Shown here piece after piece: positions 9,609 to 19,257 of a DNA stretch of 64,000 nt. The stretch is taken from assembly GCF_900177725.1 (NCBI RefSeq), contig NZ_FXAT01000002.1, positions 744,001 to 808,000 on the forward strand. Direction: 5' to 3'. Position 1 is the stretch's first letter. Each line of letters begins with the position of its first letter. The translations under genes were made by a program, and so were the position numbers. Below the pieces are notes generated by a model, which worked only from the letters and a program-made list of their open reading frames with translations, searched no databases and had not been told where the DNA came from. The stretch comes from Paraburkholderia susongensis (lineage in GTDB: Bacteria > Pseudomonadota > Gammaproteobacteria > Burkholderiales > Burkholderiaceae).

Positions 9609-9635
9609 ATTGTACACGGAACCTGTCTAGACAAG
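9609..9635 (-). promoter_or_regulatory. candidate HutC-type operator and -10 box for the substrate-binding gene
   Basis: CCTGTCTAGACAAG (9622-9635) differs at one of 14 positions from the operator over the hutH promoter (CCTGTCTATACAAG, 55638-55651). On the minus strand TACAAT (9614-9609) is a good -10 box, and the palindrome sits where the -35 region should be. The site also overlaps the astE stop codon. The match is seen directly; regulation by HutC is inference. Confidence 0.5.
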
Positions 9636-10745
9636 CTTGGAGAGCGTTTCGGCGGTGGTTTCGATCACGAGCAGACCGGCGCGCAAGCCGGGCTTGACCG
9701 TCGCGTTCGGAAACACGATGCGTTCTTCGTCATGACGCACCGTGTAGCGGTAGTCGCCATCGCGCGCGAGCAAGGTGCCCTTCGTGAACGGCGTGAAGTT
9801 CGGCACGTCGGGCGCGAGCAATAGCTCGAACGCGTCGCTTTGCTTGGTCAACTGATCGATCACCGTGAAGACGCGCGGCATTGCCGACGGTGCCTCGGAT
9901 GCGGCGTCGGCTGATCCATTGGCTTGCACGGTGGTTTGCGAGCCAACCCGCGTGCCGGCGAGCAGCGCGCGCACCGCGAGATCAGCGCCCACGAAGCGCG
10001 TGAGGTCGTTCTCGCCGAACGGACGCACCTTGCCCAGTTCGAGCGTGCATGCATCGGCGCCGCACGCTTGCGCGGTGAAGTTCGAATACGTGTTGCCCTT
10101 CGTCGTGTGCAACAGCACCGCGCTGATGCGCGCGTCGCCGAGCCATTCGAACATCGCGCGCGAAAACGGCTTGCCGGTATGCGGCAGCAGCGCGAACTGC
10201 TCGAACGCGGACGCGCGGATCGCCGTGTGCATGTCGATATGCCGGCGCGCGCCGGGCGCCTCGGACGCCGCCGCGAAAAAGCGCGTCGCGGCCTGTTCGA
10301 GCGCCGCGGCGCGCGGCGCCTCGTGGCTGTGCGGCAATTGCAGATGACGGCCGCTGAAGAGACGATTCAGATCGTCGTCGCGATAGCGGCAGCCCTCGCG
10401 CATCGCGTCGACGTTGCCGAGAATCACGAGCAGACGGCATGCGAGCGCGGCGCGGCCTTGTGCGATATCGGCGATCATGCGCGAGAGCAGTTCGATCGGC
10501 GCGGTTTCGTCGCCGTGCACGCCCGCCGAGACGAGCACGCTGCGCAGGTTTTCGGGCCGCTGCGTGGATGCTTCGGCCTGCTGATGAATCGACGCCCGAG
10601 CCGGCTCCATCGCAAGCACGCCCTCGTCGAGCCACGACCAGCTCACGCCGTTCGCGCACACACCTTTTGCTTCATGCGCGGCGGGCCGCGTTCCCGCGAG
10701 CGTCCACGCGAGGAAATCGTCGAGCATCGAGGTCGAGGACGGCAT
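9627..10745 (-). CDS. astE: succinylglutamate desuccinylase
   Basis: Last step of the arginine succinyltransferase pathway: N-succinylglutamate to glutamate plus succinate. It is a zinc-dependent M14-like amidohydrolase. Visible motifs: GVHGDETAP (zinc ligands His and Glu), NLDAMR-type [20 protein letters not shown], and HIDMHTA (third zinc ligand). I chose ATG 10745 because GAGGA precedes it four bases upstream. The earlier ATG at 10769 has no comparable site and would lengthen the overlap with astB. The 372 residues are slightly long for the family because of a Ser/Ala-rich insert (around [15 protein letters not shown]). It is translationally coupled to astB, overlapping or abutting its end. 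Confidence 0.93.
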   Translation of the reverse strand: MPSSTSMLDDFLAWTLAGTRPAAHEAKGVCANGVSWSWLDEGVLAMEPARASIHQQAEASTQRPENLRSVLVSAGVHGDETAPIELLSRMIADIAQGRAALACRLLVILGNVDAMREGCRYRDDDLNRLFSGRHLQLPHSHEAPRAAALEQAATRFFAAASEAPGARRHIDMHTAIRASAFEQFALLPHTGKPFSRAMFEWLGDARISAVLLHTTKGNTYSNFTAQACGADACTLELGKVRPFGENDLTRFVGADLAVRALLAGTRVGSQTTVQANGSADAASEAPSAMPRVFTVIDQLTKQSDAFELLLAPDVPNFTPFTKGTLLARDGDYRYTVRHDEERIVFPNATVKPGLRAGLLVIETTAETLSKLV

Positions 10746-10752
10746 CGCGTCC

Positions 10753-12096
10753 TCAGCGCTGGAAGTCATAGAGCGAGCCCAGTTCGAGAATCTGCGTCAG
10801 CTCGTCGAGCGCGGTGCGCGATTCGACGAGCAGTTGCGGATCGGAGAGATCGGCCGGCGCGAGACGGTCGCGATAGTGCTTTTCGATCCACGCGTCGAGG
10901 CGGCCGAACAGCGCGTCGTTGATCCACACGCCCGGCGCAACGGCCGCGCGTTCCGCATCGTCGAGCACGACTCGCAGACGCAGGCATGCGGGACCGCCGC
11001 CGTTCTTCATGCTCTCGCGCAGATCGAACACGAGCACTTCGTCGATCGGACCGCCATGCGCGGTCAGTTCGTCGAGATACGCAGCCACGCGCGGATTCTC
11101 GCGGCACTCCTGCGGCACGACGAGCATCTGCTTGCCATCCGGGCGCGTCAGCAACTGGCTGTTGAACAGATACGACGACACCGCATCGGCAACGCTCACC
11201 TGCGCGTCGGGCACTTCGATCACGTTGAATCCCGCGTGCAGGCTCGCGAGCTTCGAACGCAGTTCGTCGTACACCGCGCTCTGCTCGACGAACGCGAGCT
11301 GATGGCAGAACAGCGTGTTGCGATTGCCGACCGCGATCACGTCGTTATGGAACACACCCGCATCGATCACTTCCGGATTCTGCTGCGCGTAGACCGTCGC
11401 CGCTTCCCGCAAGCCATGGCGATGCGCGACCGCGCGGCTCGCCTCGAAAGTCTGGCGCGCCGGATAACGCTTCGGCTCCGGTCCGCGACGATATTCGCTG
11501 CGGCCATACACGAAGAACTCGACGCCGCGCGCGCTGTAGGCCTCGCAAAAGCGCGTGTGGTTCGCCGCGCCTTCGTCGCCGAGCGCGGGCGTGCCCGGCA
11601 GCGCCTCGTGCACGACGAAGCGGTCGGCGTCGCTGAACATCGCGCGCAACGTGCGGCGCGTCGATTCATGTTCGATCGCGCGATGCAGCTTGCTGCACAG
11701 ATTGGCCGGTGTGAAATGCACGCGGCCGTCGTGCGTGTCGGCCGACGGGCTCACGGTCGCCGCGTTCGCGGTCCACATCGCCGAGGCCGAACTCGCGGCG
11801 GCCAGCAATTCGGGCGCGTTCTTCGCCACACGTGCGATCACCGAAGCGTCGTCGCCGGAAAAGCCGAGTTCGCGCAACAGCCGCACCGACGGACGCTCCT
11901 GCGGCGGCAACACGCCCTGATGAAAACCGAGGTCGGCCAGTTGCTTCATCTTGCGCAAACCCTGGCGCGCGGCGGCCTTCGGATTCGCGGCGGATTTCTC
12001 GTTGTTCTGCGACGCGACGTTGCCGAACGAGAGCCCCGCATAGTTGTGGGTCGGGCCGACCAGGCCGTCGAAATTGGCTTCAGTGGCTTGCAGCAT
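10753..12096 (-). CDS. astB: N-succinylarginine dihydrolase
   Basis: Second step of the pathway: converts N2-succinylarginine to N2-succinylornithine, releasing two NH3 and CO2. It belongs to the guanidino-modifying amidinotransferase superfamily. 447 residues, the usual length. The N-terminus [18 protein letters not shown] is diagnostic. Candidate catalytic residues are the His in [10 protein letters not shown] and the Cys in [14 protein letters not shown] near the C-terminus. The start lies 9 bp after the astD stop, in the same operon. Confidence 0.97.
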   Translation of the reverse strand: MLQATEANFDGLVGPTHNYAGLSFGNVASQNNEKSAANPKAAARQGLRKMKQLADLGFHQGVLPPQERPSVRLLRELGFSGDDASVIARVAKNAPELLAAASSASAMWTANAATVSPSADTHDGRVHFTPANLCSKLHRAIEHESTRRTLRAMFSDADRFVVHEALPGTPALGDEGAANHTRFCEAYSARGVEFFVYGRSEYRRGPEPKRYPARQTFEASRAVAHRHGLREAATVYAQQNPEVIDAGVFHNDVIAVGNRNTLFCHQLAFVEQSAVYDELRSKLASLHAGFNVIEVPDAQVSVADAVSSYLFNSQLLTRPDGKQMLVVPQECRENPRVAAYLDELTAHGGPIDEVLVFDLRESMKNGGGPACLRLRVVLDDAERAAVAPGVWINDALFGRLDAWIEKHYRDRLAPADLSDPQLLVESRTALDELTQILELGSLYDFQR

Positions 12097-12105
12097 CGTC
12101 GATCC

Positions 12106-13569
12106 TTAGAATTGGAGGCCCGGCGAGACGCTCGCGGGCATGTGCAGTTGCGCGCTTTCGACGGAAGCCATCGGATACGCGCAGTAGTCGGCGGCATAGA
12201 ATGCGCTCGGCCGGTGATTGCCCGAGCGGCCCGGACCGCCGAACGGCGCACCCGAAGAAGCGCCGTTGGTCGGCCGGTTCCAGTTGACGATGCCCGCGCG
12301 GATGGTGCGTTGGAAATGCGTCCACAGCGCCTCGTCGTCGGCGAGCAGACCTGCGGAGAGACCGAACTCGGTGTCGTTGGCTTTCTCGAGCGCTTCGTCG
12401 AAGCTGCGGTAGCGGATGATCTGCGCGAGCGGGCCGAAATGCTCCTCGTCGGGTAAATCCGGCACGCTGGTCACGTCGAGAATCGCGGGCGTGACGAAGC
12501 CAAGCTGCGGATCGCGCTGCTCCATTTTCAGCAGCGCCTTCGCGCCGCTCGCGAGCAGACGCTCCTGCGCGGCGATCAGGCGCGAGGCCGCGCGCGCCGA
12601 CACGACAGCGCCCATGAACGGCTGCGGATCGGCGTCGTACTCGCCCACGCCGATGCGCGCGGTGACTTCGGTCAGGCGCGCAAGGAAGCGCTCGCCGATC
12701 GCATCGTCCGGCACGAAGATACGGCGCGCGCACGTGCAGCGCTGCCCCGCCGACAGAAACGCCGACTGGATCGTGTGATGCACGGCGGCGTCGACATCCG
12801 CGACCGGCCCGATCACGAGCGGATTGTTGCCGCCCATCTCGAGCGCGAGCACGATCTCGGGGCGGCCGCCGAATTGTTTGTGCAGCAATGTTCCGGTATC
12901 CGAACTACCGGTGAAGAAGAGCCCGTCGATCTGCCGGTGATTCGCGAGCGCGATGCCGGTGTCCTTTTCGCCCTGCACGAGATTGATGACGCCGGCGGGC
13001 AGGCCCGCGTCGCGCCAGATCTGCACGGTCAGCGCCGCGACGCCCGGCGCGAGTTCGGACGGCTTGAACACGACCGCGTTACCCGCGATCAGCGCGGGCA
13101 CGATGTGCCCGTTCGGCAAATGGCCAGGAAAATTGTACGGGCCGAACACGGCCACCACGCCATGCGGACGATGCCGCAGCACCGCGGTGCCGTCGGCCAT
13201 CGCCGAGCGCCTTTCGCCGGTGCGCTCGTTGTAGGACTGAATCGAGATCTCGACCTTCGCGGCCATCGACGCCGCCTCGGTGCGCGCTTCCCACAGCGGC
13301 TTGCCGGTCTCGCGGCCGATCGCCTCGGCGAGCGCTTCCTTGCGCTCGGTCACGAGCGCGGCGAAGCGGCGCACCACCGCGCAACGCTCGTCGAGACTCA
13401 GCGCCGACCACGCCGCGAACGCGCGGCGCGCGCTGCGCACGGCGCGATCGACGTCGTCCGCCGATGCGCTATTGCCTTGCCACACCACCGCGCCCGTGCC
13501 GGGATTGCGCGATGCGAATACGGGTCCTGTGCCGGCGGCCCATTCGCCGTCGATGAAAAGCTCACTCAT
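12106..13569 (-). CDS. astD: succinylglutamate-semialdehyde dehydrogenase
   Basis: Fourth step: NAD-dependent oxidation of succinylglutamate semialdehyde to succinylglutamate. 487 residues starting MSELFIDGEW, the standard AstD length. Aldehyde dehydrogenase motifs are intact: FTGSSDTG in the cofactor region, LEMGGNNPL (general base Glu), and SAGQRCTCARR (catalytic Cys). The frame is open further upstream to 13830, but ATG 13569 overlaps the preceding aruG stop as ATGA, which fixes the start and shows translational coupling. Confidence 0.97.
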   Translation of the reverse strand: MSELFIDGEWAAGTGPVFASRNPGTGAVVWQGNSASADDVDRAVRSARRAFAAWSALSLDERCAVVRRFAALVTERKEALAEAIGRETGKPLWEARTEAASMAAKVEISIQSYNERTGERRSAMADGTAVLRHRPHGVVAVFGPYNFPGHLPNGHIVPALIAGNAVVFKPSELAPGVAALTVQIWRDAGLPAGVINLVQGEKDTGIALANHRQIDGLFFTGSSDTGTLLHKQFGGRPEIVLALEMGGNNPLVIGPVADVDAAVHHTIQSAFLSAGQRCTCARRIFVPDDAIGERFLARLTEVTARIGVGEYDADPQPFMGAVVSARAASRLIAAQERLLASGAKALLKMEQRDPQLGFVTPAILDVTSVPDLPDEEHFGPLAQIIRYRSFDEALEKANDTEFGLSAGLLADDEALWTHFQRTIRAGIVNWNRPTNGASSGAPFGGPGRSGNHRPSAFYAADYCAYPMASVESAQLHMPASVSPGLQF

Positions 13570-14609
13570 GATCGTCCTTGTTTGTGTTTCAACGGCAGCA
13601 CCCGCACCGGTTCGCCCGCCTTGACGTTGAGCGCGGCGGCCTCGGCTGCGCTCAGGCGCAACACGCCGTCTTGCGGCACGCCCGCCACGACGCCGACGCG
13701 AAAATCGCCGAGCGACGTATTCGACACCATCGATTTCGGCCCATCCTGCGCGGCCTGCGCGGACGCCTCGCCGATCTCCGCCGCGACCAGCACGCTCTCG
13801 CGCACCGTGCGCAGATCGGCGATATGGCATTCGAGCACCGGGCCCGCGTCGAAGATATCAACGTGATTCTCGTAGCGCAGCCCTTCCGCCTCGAGCATGC
13901 GGCGCGCGGGAATCGTGTCGTTATGCGTGAGGCCGACGCAGCGCTGCGCTTCTTCGGGCAGTAGTTCGACGTACACCGGATAGCGCGGCATCAGTTCGGC
14001 GAGAAACGCCTTGCGGCCGTGCGAGCTCAGATAGTCGGCCGCGTTGAAATCGATCTGGTAGAAATGCGAGCCGACCGCGCGCCAGAACGGCGACGTGCCT
14101 TGCTCGTCGAAATGGCCGCGCAGTTCCGCGCACAGACGCTGCGGAAAGCGCTCGCGAAACTGCGCGAGAAACATGAAGCGCGAACGCGACAGCAAACCGC
14201 CGACGCCGCTCGTGCGATAACGCGGGCTCAGGAACAGCGAGCACACTTCGGCATAACCGGTGAGGTCGTGCGAGATGTTGAGCGCGTGCATGCGCGTCCA
14301 GATGCCGAGGTCCTGGCTCGCGTGCACGACCGTGCTCACACGATAGTTGTAGAACGGCTGCTGCAGGCCCACCGCCGTTTCGATGCCGCAGACGCCGGCC
14401 ACGTCACCGCTCGCCGTATCTTCCATCACGAAGAAATAGCCGGCCTCGTGGGGCTCGGCCTTGTCTTCCATCGTGCGGCGCGCGCGTTCGACGCGCGCCG
14501 CGAGCGCATCGCGATCGGGCTTGAAGGTGGTCAGGCCCGGACCGGTTTCCTGCGCGAGCCGCATGAGGGCGTCCACATCGCCTCGTTGCACCACGCGAAC
14601 GACGATCAT
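13566..14609 (-). CDS. aruG: arginine N-succinyltransferase, beta subunit
   Basis: First step of the AST pathway: succinyl-CoA plus arginine to succinylarginine. In pseudomonads and burkholderias the enzyme is a heteromer of two paralogous subunits; this is the second (AruG/AstA) one. 347 residues with MIVVRVVQRGDVDALMRLA at the N-terminus and the family signature LFLSPRYRTSGVGGLLSRSRFMFLA (read over two lines of the fold). It overlaps both neighbours by 4 bp (ATGA), with aruF before and astD after. Confidence 0.95.
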   Translation of the reverse strand: MIVVRVVQRGDVDALMRLAQETGPGLTTFKPDRDALAARVERARRTMEDKAEPHEAGYFFVMEDTASGDVAGVCGIETAVGLQQPFYNYRVSTVVHASQDLGIWTRMHALNISHDLTGYAEVCSLFLSPRYRTSGVGGLLSRSRFMFLAQFRERFPQRLCAELRGHFDEQGTSPFWRAVGSHFYQIDFNAADYLSSHGRKAFLAELMPRYPVYVELLPEEAQRCVGLTHNDTIPARRMLEAEGLRYENHVDIFDAGPVLECHIADLRTVRESVLVAAEIGEASAQAAQDGPKSMVSNTSLGDFRVGVVAGVPQDGVLRLSAAEAAALNVKAGEPVRVLPLKHKQGRS

Positions 14610-15664
14610 CGCGCATCTCCCGATTGTTCATCCTGCTGCGGCTGATGCAACGGCACGCAGCGCACCGCATCACCCTCCTGTACACCGAGCGCGGCGCGCG
14701 CCGCCTGCGACAACGCCGCACCCGCGTCCCTGCCCGGCGCGAGATCGCCGAGCACGCAACGGAACTCGCCATCGGCGCCGTTATGCGCGATCAGATACGT
14801 CGCGCCGTTCGCCGCGGGTGCCTCGCGCACGATGCGCGTTTCGTTGTGCTTCACGCTGACGCTGCGATCCACCTGCGCGGTCAGCACCGGACCGGCGTCG
14901 AAGATATCGACGTAGCGATCGGTCTCGAAGCCCTCTTCAAGGTGAATCTCGTAGGCAAGCAGCGCATTCGCATCGGGCTCGCCGAGCACGCGCTGCGCCG
15001 CCTCCGGCAGCAGCGGCACATACACCGGGTAGGTGGGCATCACTTCAGCGATGAACGTGCGGCTGCGCCCGCCCGACTCGACTTCGATATCGGCGAAATT
15101 GCGGCCGAAGAACTTGCGCCCCACCGCTTCCCAGAACGGCGACACGCCGTTTTCGTCGGTGACGCCGAGCAGCAGCGAGAACACCTCGGACGTGAAGCGC
15201 TTGCGGTTCGCGGCGACGTACATCATGCGTGCGCGCGACATCAGTTGCGCGGCCGCGTCGCCACGCAGCGACGGGTCGATGTAGTAGCCGGCGAGCCGGC
15301 TCTTGCCGGTCAGTTCGTGCGACATCGTCAGCGCGTGAATCTTGCGATTCACGTGCAACTCGCGCGATGCGTGAATCAGCGCATCGTTGCGAAACACGTA
15401 GAACGGGTCCGCGTAACCGGCCGCGGCGACGATGCTCGCGGTGCCCATGAGCTTGCCGCTCTGCGAGTCTTCGAGCACGAACAGATAGAACTCCTCACCC
15501 GGAAAATCGACTTCCGCGCGAAACGAGTCTTCCGACAACGCGACACGCGCTTCGAGCGCGCGCCGGTCGTGCGGCAGGGAATGCAGCACCGGTTGCGCGG
15601 TGCGCGCCATATGCTCGAGCGCATCGAGATCGGCGAGACGGCCGGGACGTACGAATAGCATCAT
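14606..15664 (-). CDS. aruF: arginine/ornithine N-succinyltransferase, alpha subunit
   Basis: Paralogue and partner of AruG (352 residues; N-terminus MMLFVRPGRLADLDALEHMA). The alpha subunit is associated with ornithine as well as arginine succinylation in Pseudomonas. The family region YYIDPSLRGDAAAQLMSRAR is present, and the C-terminus aligns with that of AruG (FDAGPVL in both). ATGATG gives two possible starts, 15664 or 15661; AGGAA is better spaced for the second. The stop overlaps the aruG start (ATGA). Confidence 0.95.
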   Translation of the reverse strand: MMLFVRPGRLADLDALEHMARTAQPVLHSLPHDRRALEARVALSEDSFRAEVDFPGEEFYLFVLEDSQSGKLMGTASIVAAAGYADPFYVFRNDALIHASRELHVNRKIHALTMSHELTGKSRLAGYYIDPSLRGDAAAQLMSRARMMYVAANRKRFTSEVFSLLLGVTDENGVSPFWEAVGRKFFGRNFADIEVESGGRSRTFIAEVMPTYPVYVPLLPEAAQRVLGEPDANALLAYEIHLEEGFETDRYVDIFDAGPVLTAQVDRSVSVKHNETRIVREAPAANGATYLIAHNGADGEFRCVLGDLAPGRDAGAALSQAARAALGVQEGDAVRCVPLHQPQQDEQSGDAR

Positions 15665-15743
15665 CGTTCCTGTTGAATGTGACGCATGATCCGGTGCGGG
15701 TGCGGCGGGTGCGTATTGTTATGCATGAACGCGCCGTGATGGA

Positions 15744-16979
15744 TCAGTGCGACGCCGCCTGCGCGCTCGCGCCGACGAGTTCGCCGAACGCCTTCCCGAG
15801 ACGCGCGAAGCCTTCGCTCATGTCGTCGAGCGGCATGATCAGCGACGGCACGAAACGCAGCACGTCCGGGCCGGCCATCAGCATGATCACGCCATGCTGG
15901 CCCGCCGCGGTGACGAAGTCTTTCGCGCGGCCCTTGAACGCGTCACTGAGTTCCGCGCCGATCAGCAGACCCTTGCCGCGCACTTCGGTGAAAAGCCCGA
16001 AGCGCTCGTTCAGCTTCGCGAGATGGCTCTTCAGCGTTTCGCTGCGCGAGCGCACGCCTTCGAGCACCTTCGGGTCGCTCACGAGTTCGACCACCTTCTC
16101 CGCGATCGCGGCACCAAGCGGATTGCCGCCGTAGGTCGTGCCGTGCACGCCGACCTTGAAGTGCGCGGCCAGTTCGTTCGTGGTCAGCATCGCGCCGATC
16201 GGGAAGCCGTTGCCGAGCGCCTTCGCGGTGGTCAGGATGTCCGGCGTGACACCGGTGTCCTGGTACGCGTAGAAGTAGCCGCTGCGGCCCACGCCGGTTT
16301 GCACTTCGTCGAAAATCAGCAGCGCATCGTGCTGGTCGCACGCTTCGCGCAGGGCCTTCAGGAACGCCGGATCGGCCGGGATCACGCCGCCTTCGCCCTG
16401 GATCGGCTCGACGATCACCGCGCAGGTCTGCGCGCCGATCGCCTTCTTCGCCGCTTCGATGTCGTTGTACGGCAGATGCGTGATGCCGGCCGGCACCGGT
16501 CCGAAGCCTTCCGAATACTTCGGCTGGCCGCCGACGCTCACGGTGAAGAGCGTGCGGCCGTGGAACGACTGCGTAAACGAAATGATTTCGGCCTTCTGCT
16601 CGCCGTGGCGGTCGAACGCGACGCGGCGCGCGAGCTTGAGCGCGGCCTCGTTCGCTTCCGCGCCCGAGTTCGCGAAGAACGCGCGGTCGGCGAACGTGAG
16701 GTTTTCGAGCCGCTTCGCGAGGCGCAGCACGGGTTCGTTCGTGTAGCCGTTGCCGATGTGCCAGAGCTTGCCGCCCTGCTCGTGCAGCACCTTGAGCAGC
16801 TCGGGATGCGCATGACCGAGCGCGGTGACGGCGATGCCGCCGGCGAAGTCGATATAGTCGCGGCCTTGCGTGTCCCACACGCGTGAGCCGAGACCGCGAT
16901 CCGGTACGAAGGCGGCGGGAGAAAACACCGGCACCATGACTTCGTCGAAGGTCTGGCGTGTCACAGTCAGGTCGTTCAT
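15744..16979 (-). CDS. astC: succinylornithine/acetylornithine aminotransferase
   Basis: Third step: PLP-dependent transamination of succinylornithine with 2-oxoglutarate. Such enzymes usually also accept acetylornithine (AruC/ArgD family). 411 residues. Class III aminotransferase features: [30 protein letters not shown], and the PLP Lys in [21 protein letters not shown] lies 7 bases before the ATG. It is the first gene of the aru block after a 321-bp gap, so it probably has its own promoter. A 79-bp gap separates it from aruF. Confidence 0.95.
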   Translation of the reverse strand: MNDLTVTRQTFDEVMVPVFSPAAFVPDRGLGSRVWDTQGRDYIDFAGGIAVTALGHAHPELLKVLHEQGGKLWHIGNGYTNEPVLRLAKRLENLTFADRAFFANSGAEANEAALKLARRVAFDRHGEQKAEIISFTQSFHGRTLFTVSVGGQPKYSEGFGPVPAGITHLPYNDIEAAKKAIGAQTCAVIVEPIQGEGGVIPADPAFLKALREACDQHDALLIFDEVQTGVGRSGYFYAYQDTGVTPDILTTAKALGNGFPIGAMLTTNELAAHFKVGVHGTTYGGNPLGAAIAEKVVELVSDPKVLEGVRSRSETLKSHLAKLNERFGLFTEVRGKGLLIGAELSDAFKGRAKDFVTAAGQHGVIMLMAGPDVLRFVPSLIMPLDDMSEGFARLGKAFGELVGASAQAASH

Positions 16980-17300
16980 GGCAAATCCTTTTACGGGTGA
17001 CGGGTAATACAGCTAGTGTAGGAAACCGCGCGCGATACGTCTTGCGCATACGCGACGCGTTCTATGGGGTTCCATGCGTTGGGGCGGCTTTGGGCTTGGG
17101 CTTTGGGCTTTCGTTCTCACTTCGCATTTCGCACTGTGTGACCGGGCCGTGTCCGCTTCGTGTCCGGCTCGCTTTCAATTGACTTCCTGGCCGTCTTCGG
17201 CCGCCTCGCCGCCCGCGTTGCCCATGCGCGCCAGTCAGTCCGCCTGGACCGTCTGCGTCAGGAACCCTTCTCGATCCGTGCCGCACCGCGTCGACGCGGG
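16980..17300. other. intergenic region upstream of astC
   Basis: 321 bp between the argR stop and the astC start, expected to carry the main aru operon promoter. It contains a short GGGCTTT/GGGCTTG repetition at about 17086-17113 and the candidate ArgR half-sites listed separately. I see no terminator hairpin after argR, so read-through from the transport genes is possible. Confidence 0.5.
17031..17057 (-). promoter_or_regulatory. possible ArgR half-site pair upstream of astC
   Basis: On the minus strand GTCGC is followed after exactly 8 bases by AA, then after 4 more bases by TATCGC. The Pseudomonas AraC-type ArgR site is described as TGTCGC-N8-AA direct repeats. The first half fits except for its leading base, and the second is weaker and one base out of register. 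The position, 50-80 bp before astC, is sensible. This is suggestive only. Confidence 0.3.
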
Positions 17301-18344
17301 TCAACCGGCTTCGGGCCGCTCGATCAGCGCAGCCGGCCGCGGCTCGTTGGAGGCACCGTGCGCGCCGGTCTGCCGGTCGATCCAGTTGCGGCGATCCTCG
17401 CGCGGCGTGACGCCAAAGCGCTCGCGATATGCATTCGAAAAGTGCGCCGCCGACGAAAACCCGCACGCGAGACTGATCTGCACAACCGATTTGCTGGTGC
17501 GCTGCAATTGCGTGCGCGCCTTCGAGAGCCGCAGCCCCAGGTAATATTTGGACGGCATCGAGCCGAGATACTGGCGAAACAGGCGCTCCAGTTGCCGTCG
17601 CGATACGCCGACGAGACCGGCGATTTCATCGGTCGTGAGCGGGTCCTCGATGTTCGCCTCCATGAGCAGGAGCGCGTCGTTCAGGCGCGGATGGCGCTCG
17701 CCCGGCGCGGTCACGAACGGAATGCGCTGACGCTCCTCGCCCGCGCGCAACACGCCGACGCCGAGCGTATCGGCGATGCGCTCCGCGAGTTCGGGCCCAT
17801 GCTCGCGGCCGATCATCGCGAGCATGAAGTCGACGGTCGCCTGACCGCCCGCGCAGGTGGCGCGATCGCGGTCGATTTCGAAGATCTGCTGGGTGACGAT
17901 GGAGCGCTCGAACTGTTCGGAGAACTGCTGATAGGTTTCCCAGTTCACGCTCACGCGATAGCCGGACAACTGCCCCGCCATCGCGAGCCACCACACGCCG
18001 TGATGGATGCCCGTGACGAGCGGCGTGCGCTGGCCGACGCGCGAGAGGCTCGCGAGAAACAAACGATAGTCGGCGAACTGCTGGAAACGCTCACTGACGA
18101 TGATGAGCCAGTCGCACGCGATCGCGTCGCCGAACGCGGCATCGGCCGGCCATTGCGCGCCGCCCGCGAGCGGCACCGCGCGGCCGTCCCACGAGCACAC
18201 CTGCACGCGGTACAGCGCGCGGCCGTCGATTTCGTTGGCGAGATTGAGCGCGTCGACAATCGGCCCGACGCCCGACATCGACACGGGCGGCAATGCGACG
18301 ATTGCAACCTGCGTGGTGCGAGCCGGGCTGGACGTGCGGGCCAT
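17301..18344 (-). CDS. argR: AraC-family transcriptional activator with DJ-1/GATase-like domain, ArgR type
   Basis: 347 residues. The N-terminal DJ-1/PfpI (GATase1-like) domain (about 10-200) contains TGIHHGVWWLAMAGQL and ATCAGGQATVDFMLAMI. The C-terminal AraC HTH pair (about 225-325) contains DEIAGLVGVSRRQLERLFRQYL and VVQISLACGFSSAAHFSNAYRERFG. This architecture matches Pseudomonas ArgR, which senses arginine, activates the aru genes and controls aot transport. The gene sits between the ABC transporter and the aru operon, in line with the aot-argR arrangement, 37 bp after the ATPase gene. The symbol rests on this context; it is unrelated to the E. coli-type hexameric ArgR. Confidence 0.88.
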   Translation of the reverse strand: MARTSSPARTTQVAIVALPPVSMSGVGPIVDALNLANEIDGRALYRVQVCSWDGRAVPLAGGAQWPADAAFGDAIACDWLIIVSERFQQFADYRLFLASLSRVGQRTPLVTGIHHGVWWLAMAGQLSGYRVSVNWETYQQFSEQFERSIVTQQIFEIDRDRATCAGGQATVDFMLAMIGREHGPELAERIADTLGVGVLRAGEERQRIPFVTAPGERHPRLNDALLLMEANIEDPLTTDEIAGLVGVSRRQLERLFRQYLGSMPSKYYLGLRLSKARTQLQRTSKSVVQISLACGFSSAAHFSNAYRERFGVTPREDRRNWIDRQTGAHGASNEPRPAALIERPEAG

Positions 18345-18380
18345 CGCTTGTGCGTGCGGAGCGAGCGCGCGAGCCGCGCG

Positions 18381-19172
18381 TTACTTGAGGCTGCCGGAGA
18401 GGAACTGCTTGAGGCGCTCGCTGCGCGGCGCGCTCAGCACGTCGGCGGGATTGCCCTCTTCTTCGGTGCGGCCCTGATGCAGGAACATCACATGGTTCGA
18501 CACGTTGCGCGCAAACCCCATTTCGTGAGTCACGACGATCATCGTGCGGCCTTCCTCGGCGAGCTTCTGCATGACCTTGAGCACTTCGCCGACGAGTTCG
18601 GGGTCGAGCGCGGAAGTCGGCTCGTCGAACAGCATGACGTCCGGGTTCATCGCGAGCGCGCGCGCAATCGCGACGCGCTGCTGCTGCCCGCCCGACAGAT
18701 GCGACGGATACTGCTTTTCGACGCGCGGCGCGAGGCCGACCTTCTCGAGATATTCGCGCGCGCGCTCTTCCGCTTCGCGACGCGACAAGCCGAGCACATG
18801 AATCGGCGCTTCGATCACGTTCTCGAGCACGTTCATGTGTGCCCACAGGTTGAAGTGCTGGAACACCATCGCGAGCTTCGTGCGAATGCGCTGCAACTGC
18901 TTGTGATCGGCGACTTCGAGATTGCCGGCGCGATCGGTTTTGGTTTTCACCGCCTCGCCATCGACGACGATCTGCCCGGCGTTCGGCCGCTCGAGAAAAT
19001 TGATGCAACGCAGAAAGGTGCTCTTGCCCGAGCCGCTCGCACCGATGATGCTAATGACGTCGCCCTTATTCGCGTTGAGCGACACGCCCTTGAGCACTTC
19101 GTTGTCGCCGTAGCGCTTGTGGATGTCCTGTGCGGCGAGCTTGCAAGCTTCGGTTTGAGTGGTATGGAGCAA
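18381..19172 (-). CDS. polar amino-acid ABC transporter ATP-binding protein (HisP/AotP family)
   Basis: Energises import of basic amino acids with the two permeases encoded upstream. 263 residues. Walker [11 protein letters not shown]-loop [11 protein letters not shown], signature LSGGQQQR, Walker [14 protein letters not shown] and the H-loop VTHEMGFA are all intact. I propose a TTG start at 19172 because GGGAGA stands five bases before it and the product then begins like its family. The alternative in-frame ATG at 19226 would make the 33-bp hairpin at 19190-19222 coding, which is unlikely. Confidence 0.92.
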   Translation of the reverse strand: MLHTTQTEACKLAAQDIHKRYGDNEVLKGVSLNANKGDVISIIGASGSGKSTFLRCINFLERPNAGQIVVDGEAVKTKTDRAGNLEVADHKQLQRIRTKLAMVFQHFNLWAHMNVLENVIEAPIHVLGLSRREAEERAREYLEKVGLAPRVEKQYPSHLSGGQQQRVAIARALAMNPDVMLFDEPTSALDPELVGEVLKVMQKLAEEGRTMIVVTHEMGFARNVSNHVMFLHQGRTEEEGNPADVLSAPRSERLKQFLSGSLK

Positions 19173-19189
19173 GATGCTCTCCCGGTGTC

Positions 19190-19222
19190 GACCGGAGTGA
19201 GCGCTTTGCGCTGACTCCGGTC
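19190..19222. repeat. intra-operon hairpin built from the GACCGGAGT element
   Basis: A 15-bp inverted repeat with a 3-nt TTT loop. The left arm is GACCGGAGTGAGCGC and the right arm is its complement with a single mismatch at the tenth position. It lies between the permease and ATPase genes, 17 bases upstream of the proposed TTG start. Its left arm plus loop closely matches the repeat units at 35727-35820. It could stabilise or attenuate the transcript. Confidence 0.75.
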
Positions 19223-19257
19223 CCATGAAAGATGGTTGTGGTGAAAATACGGACCGC

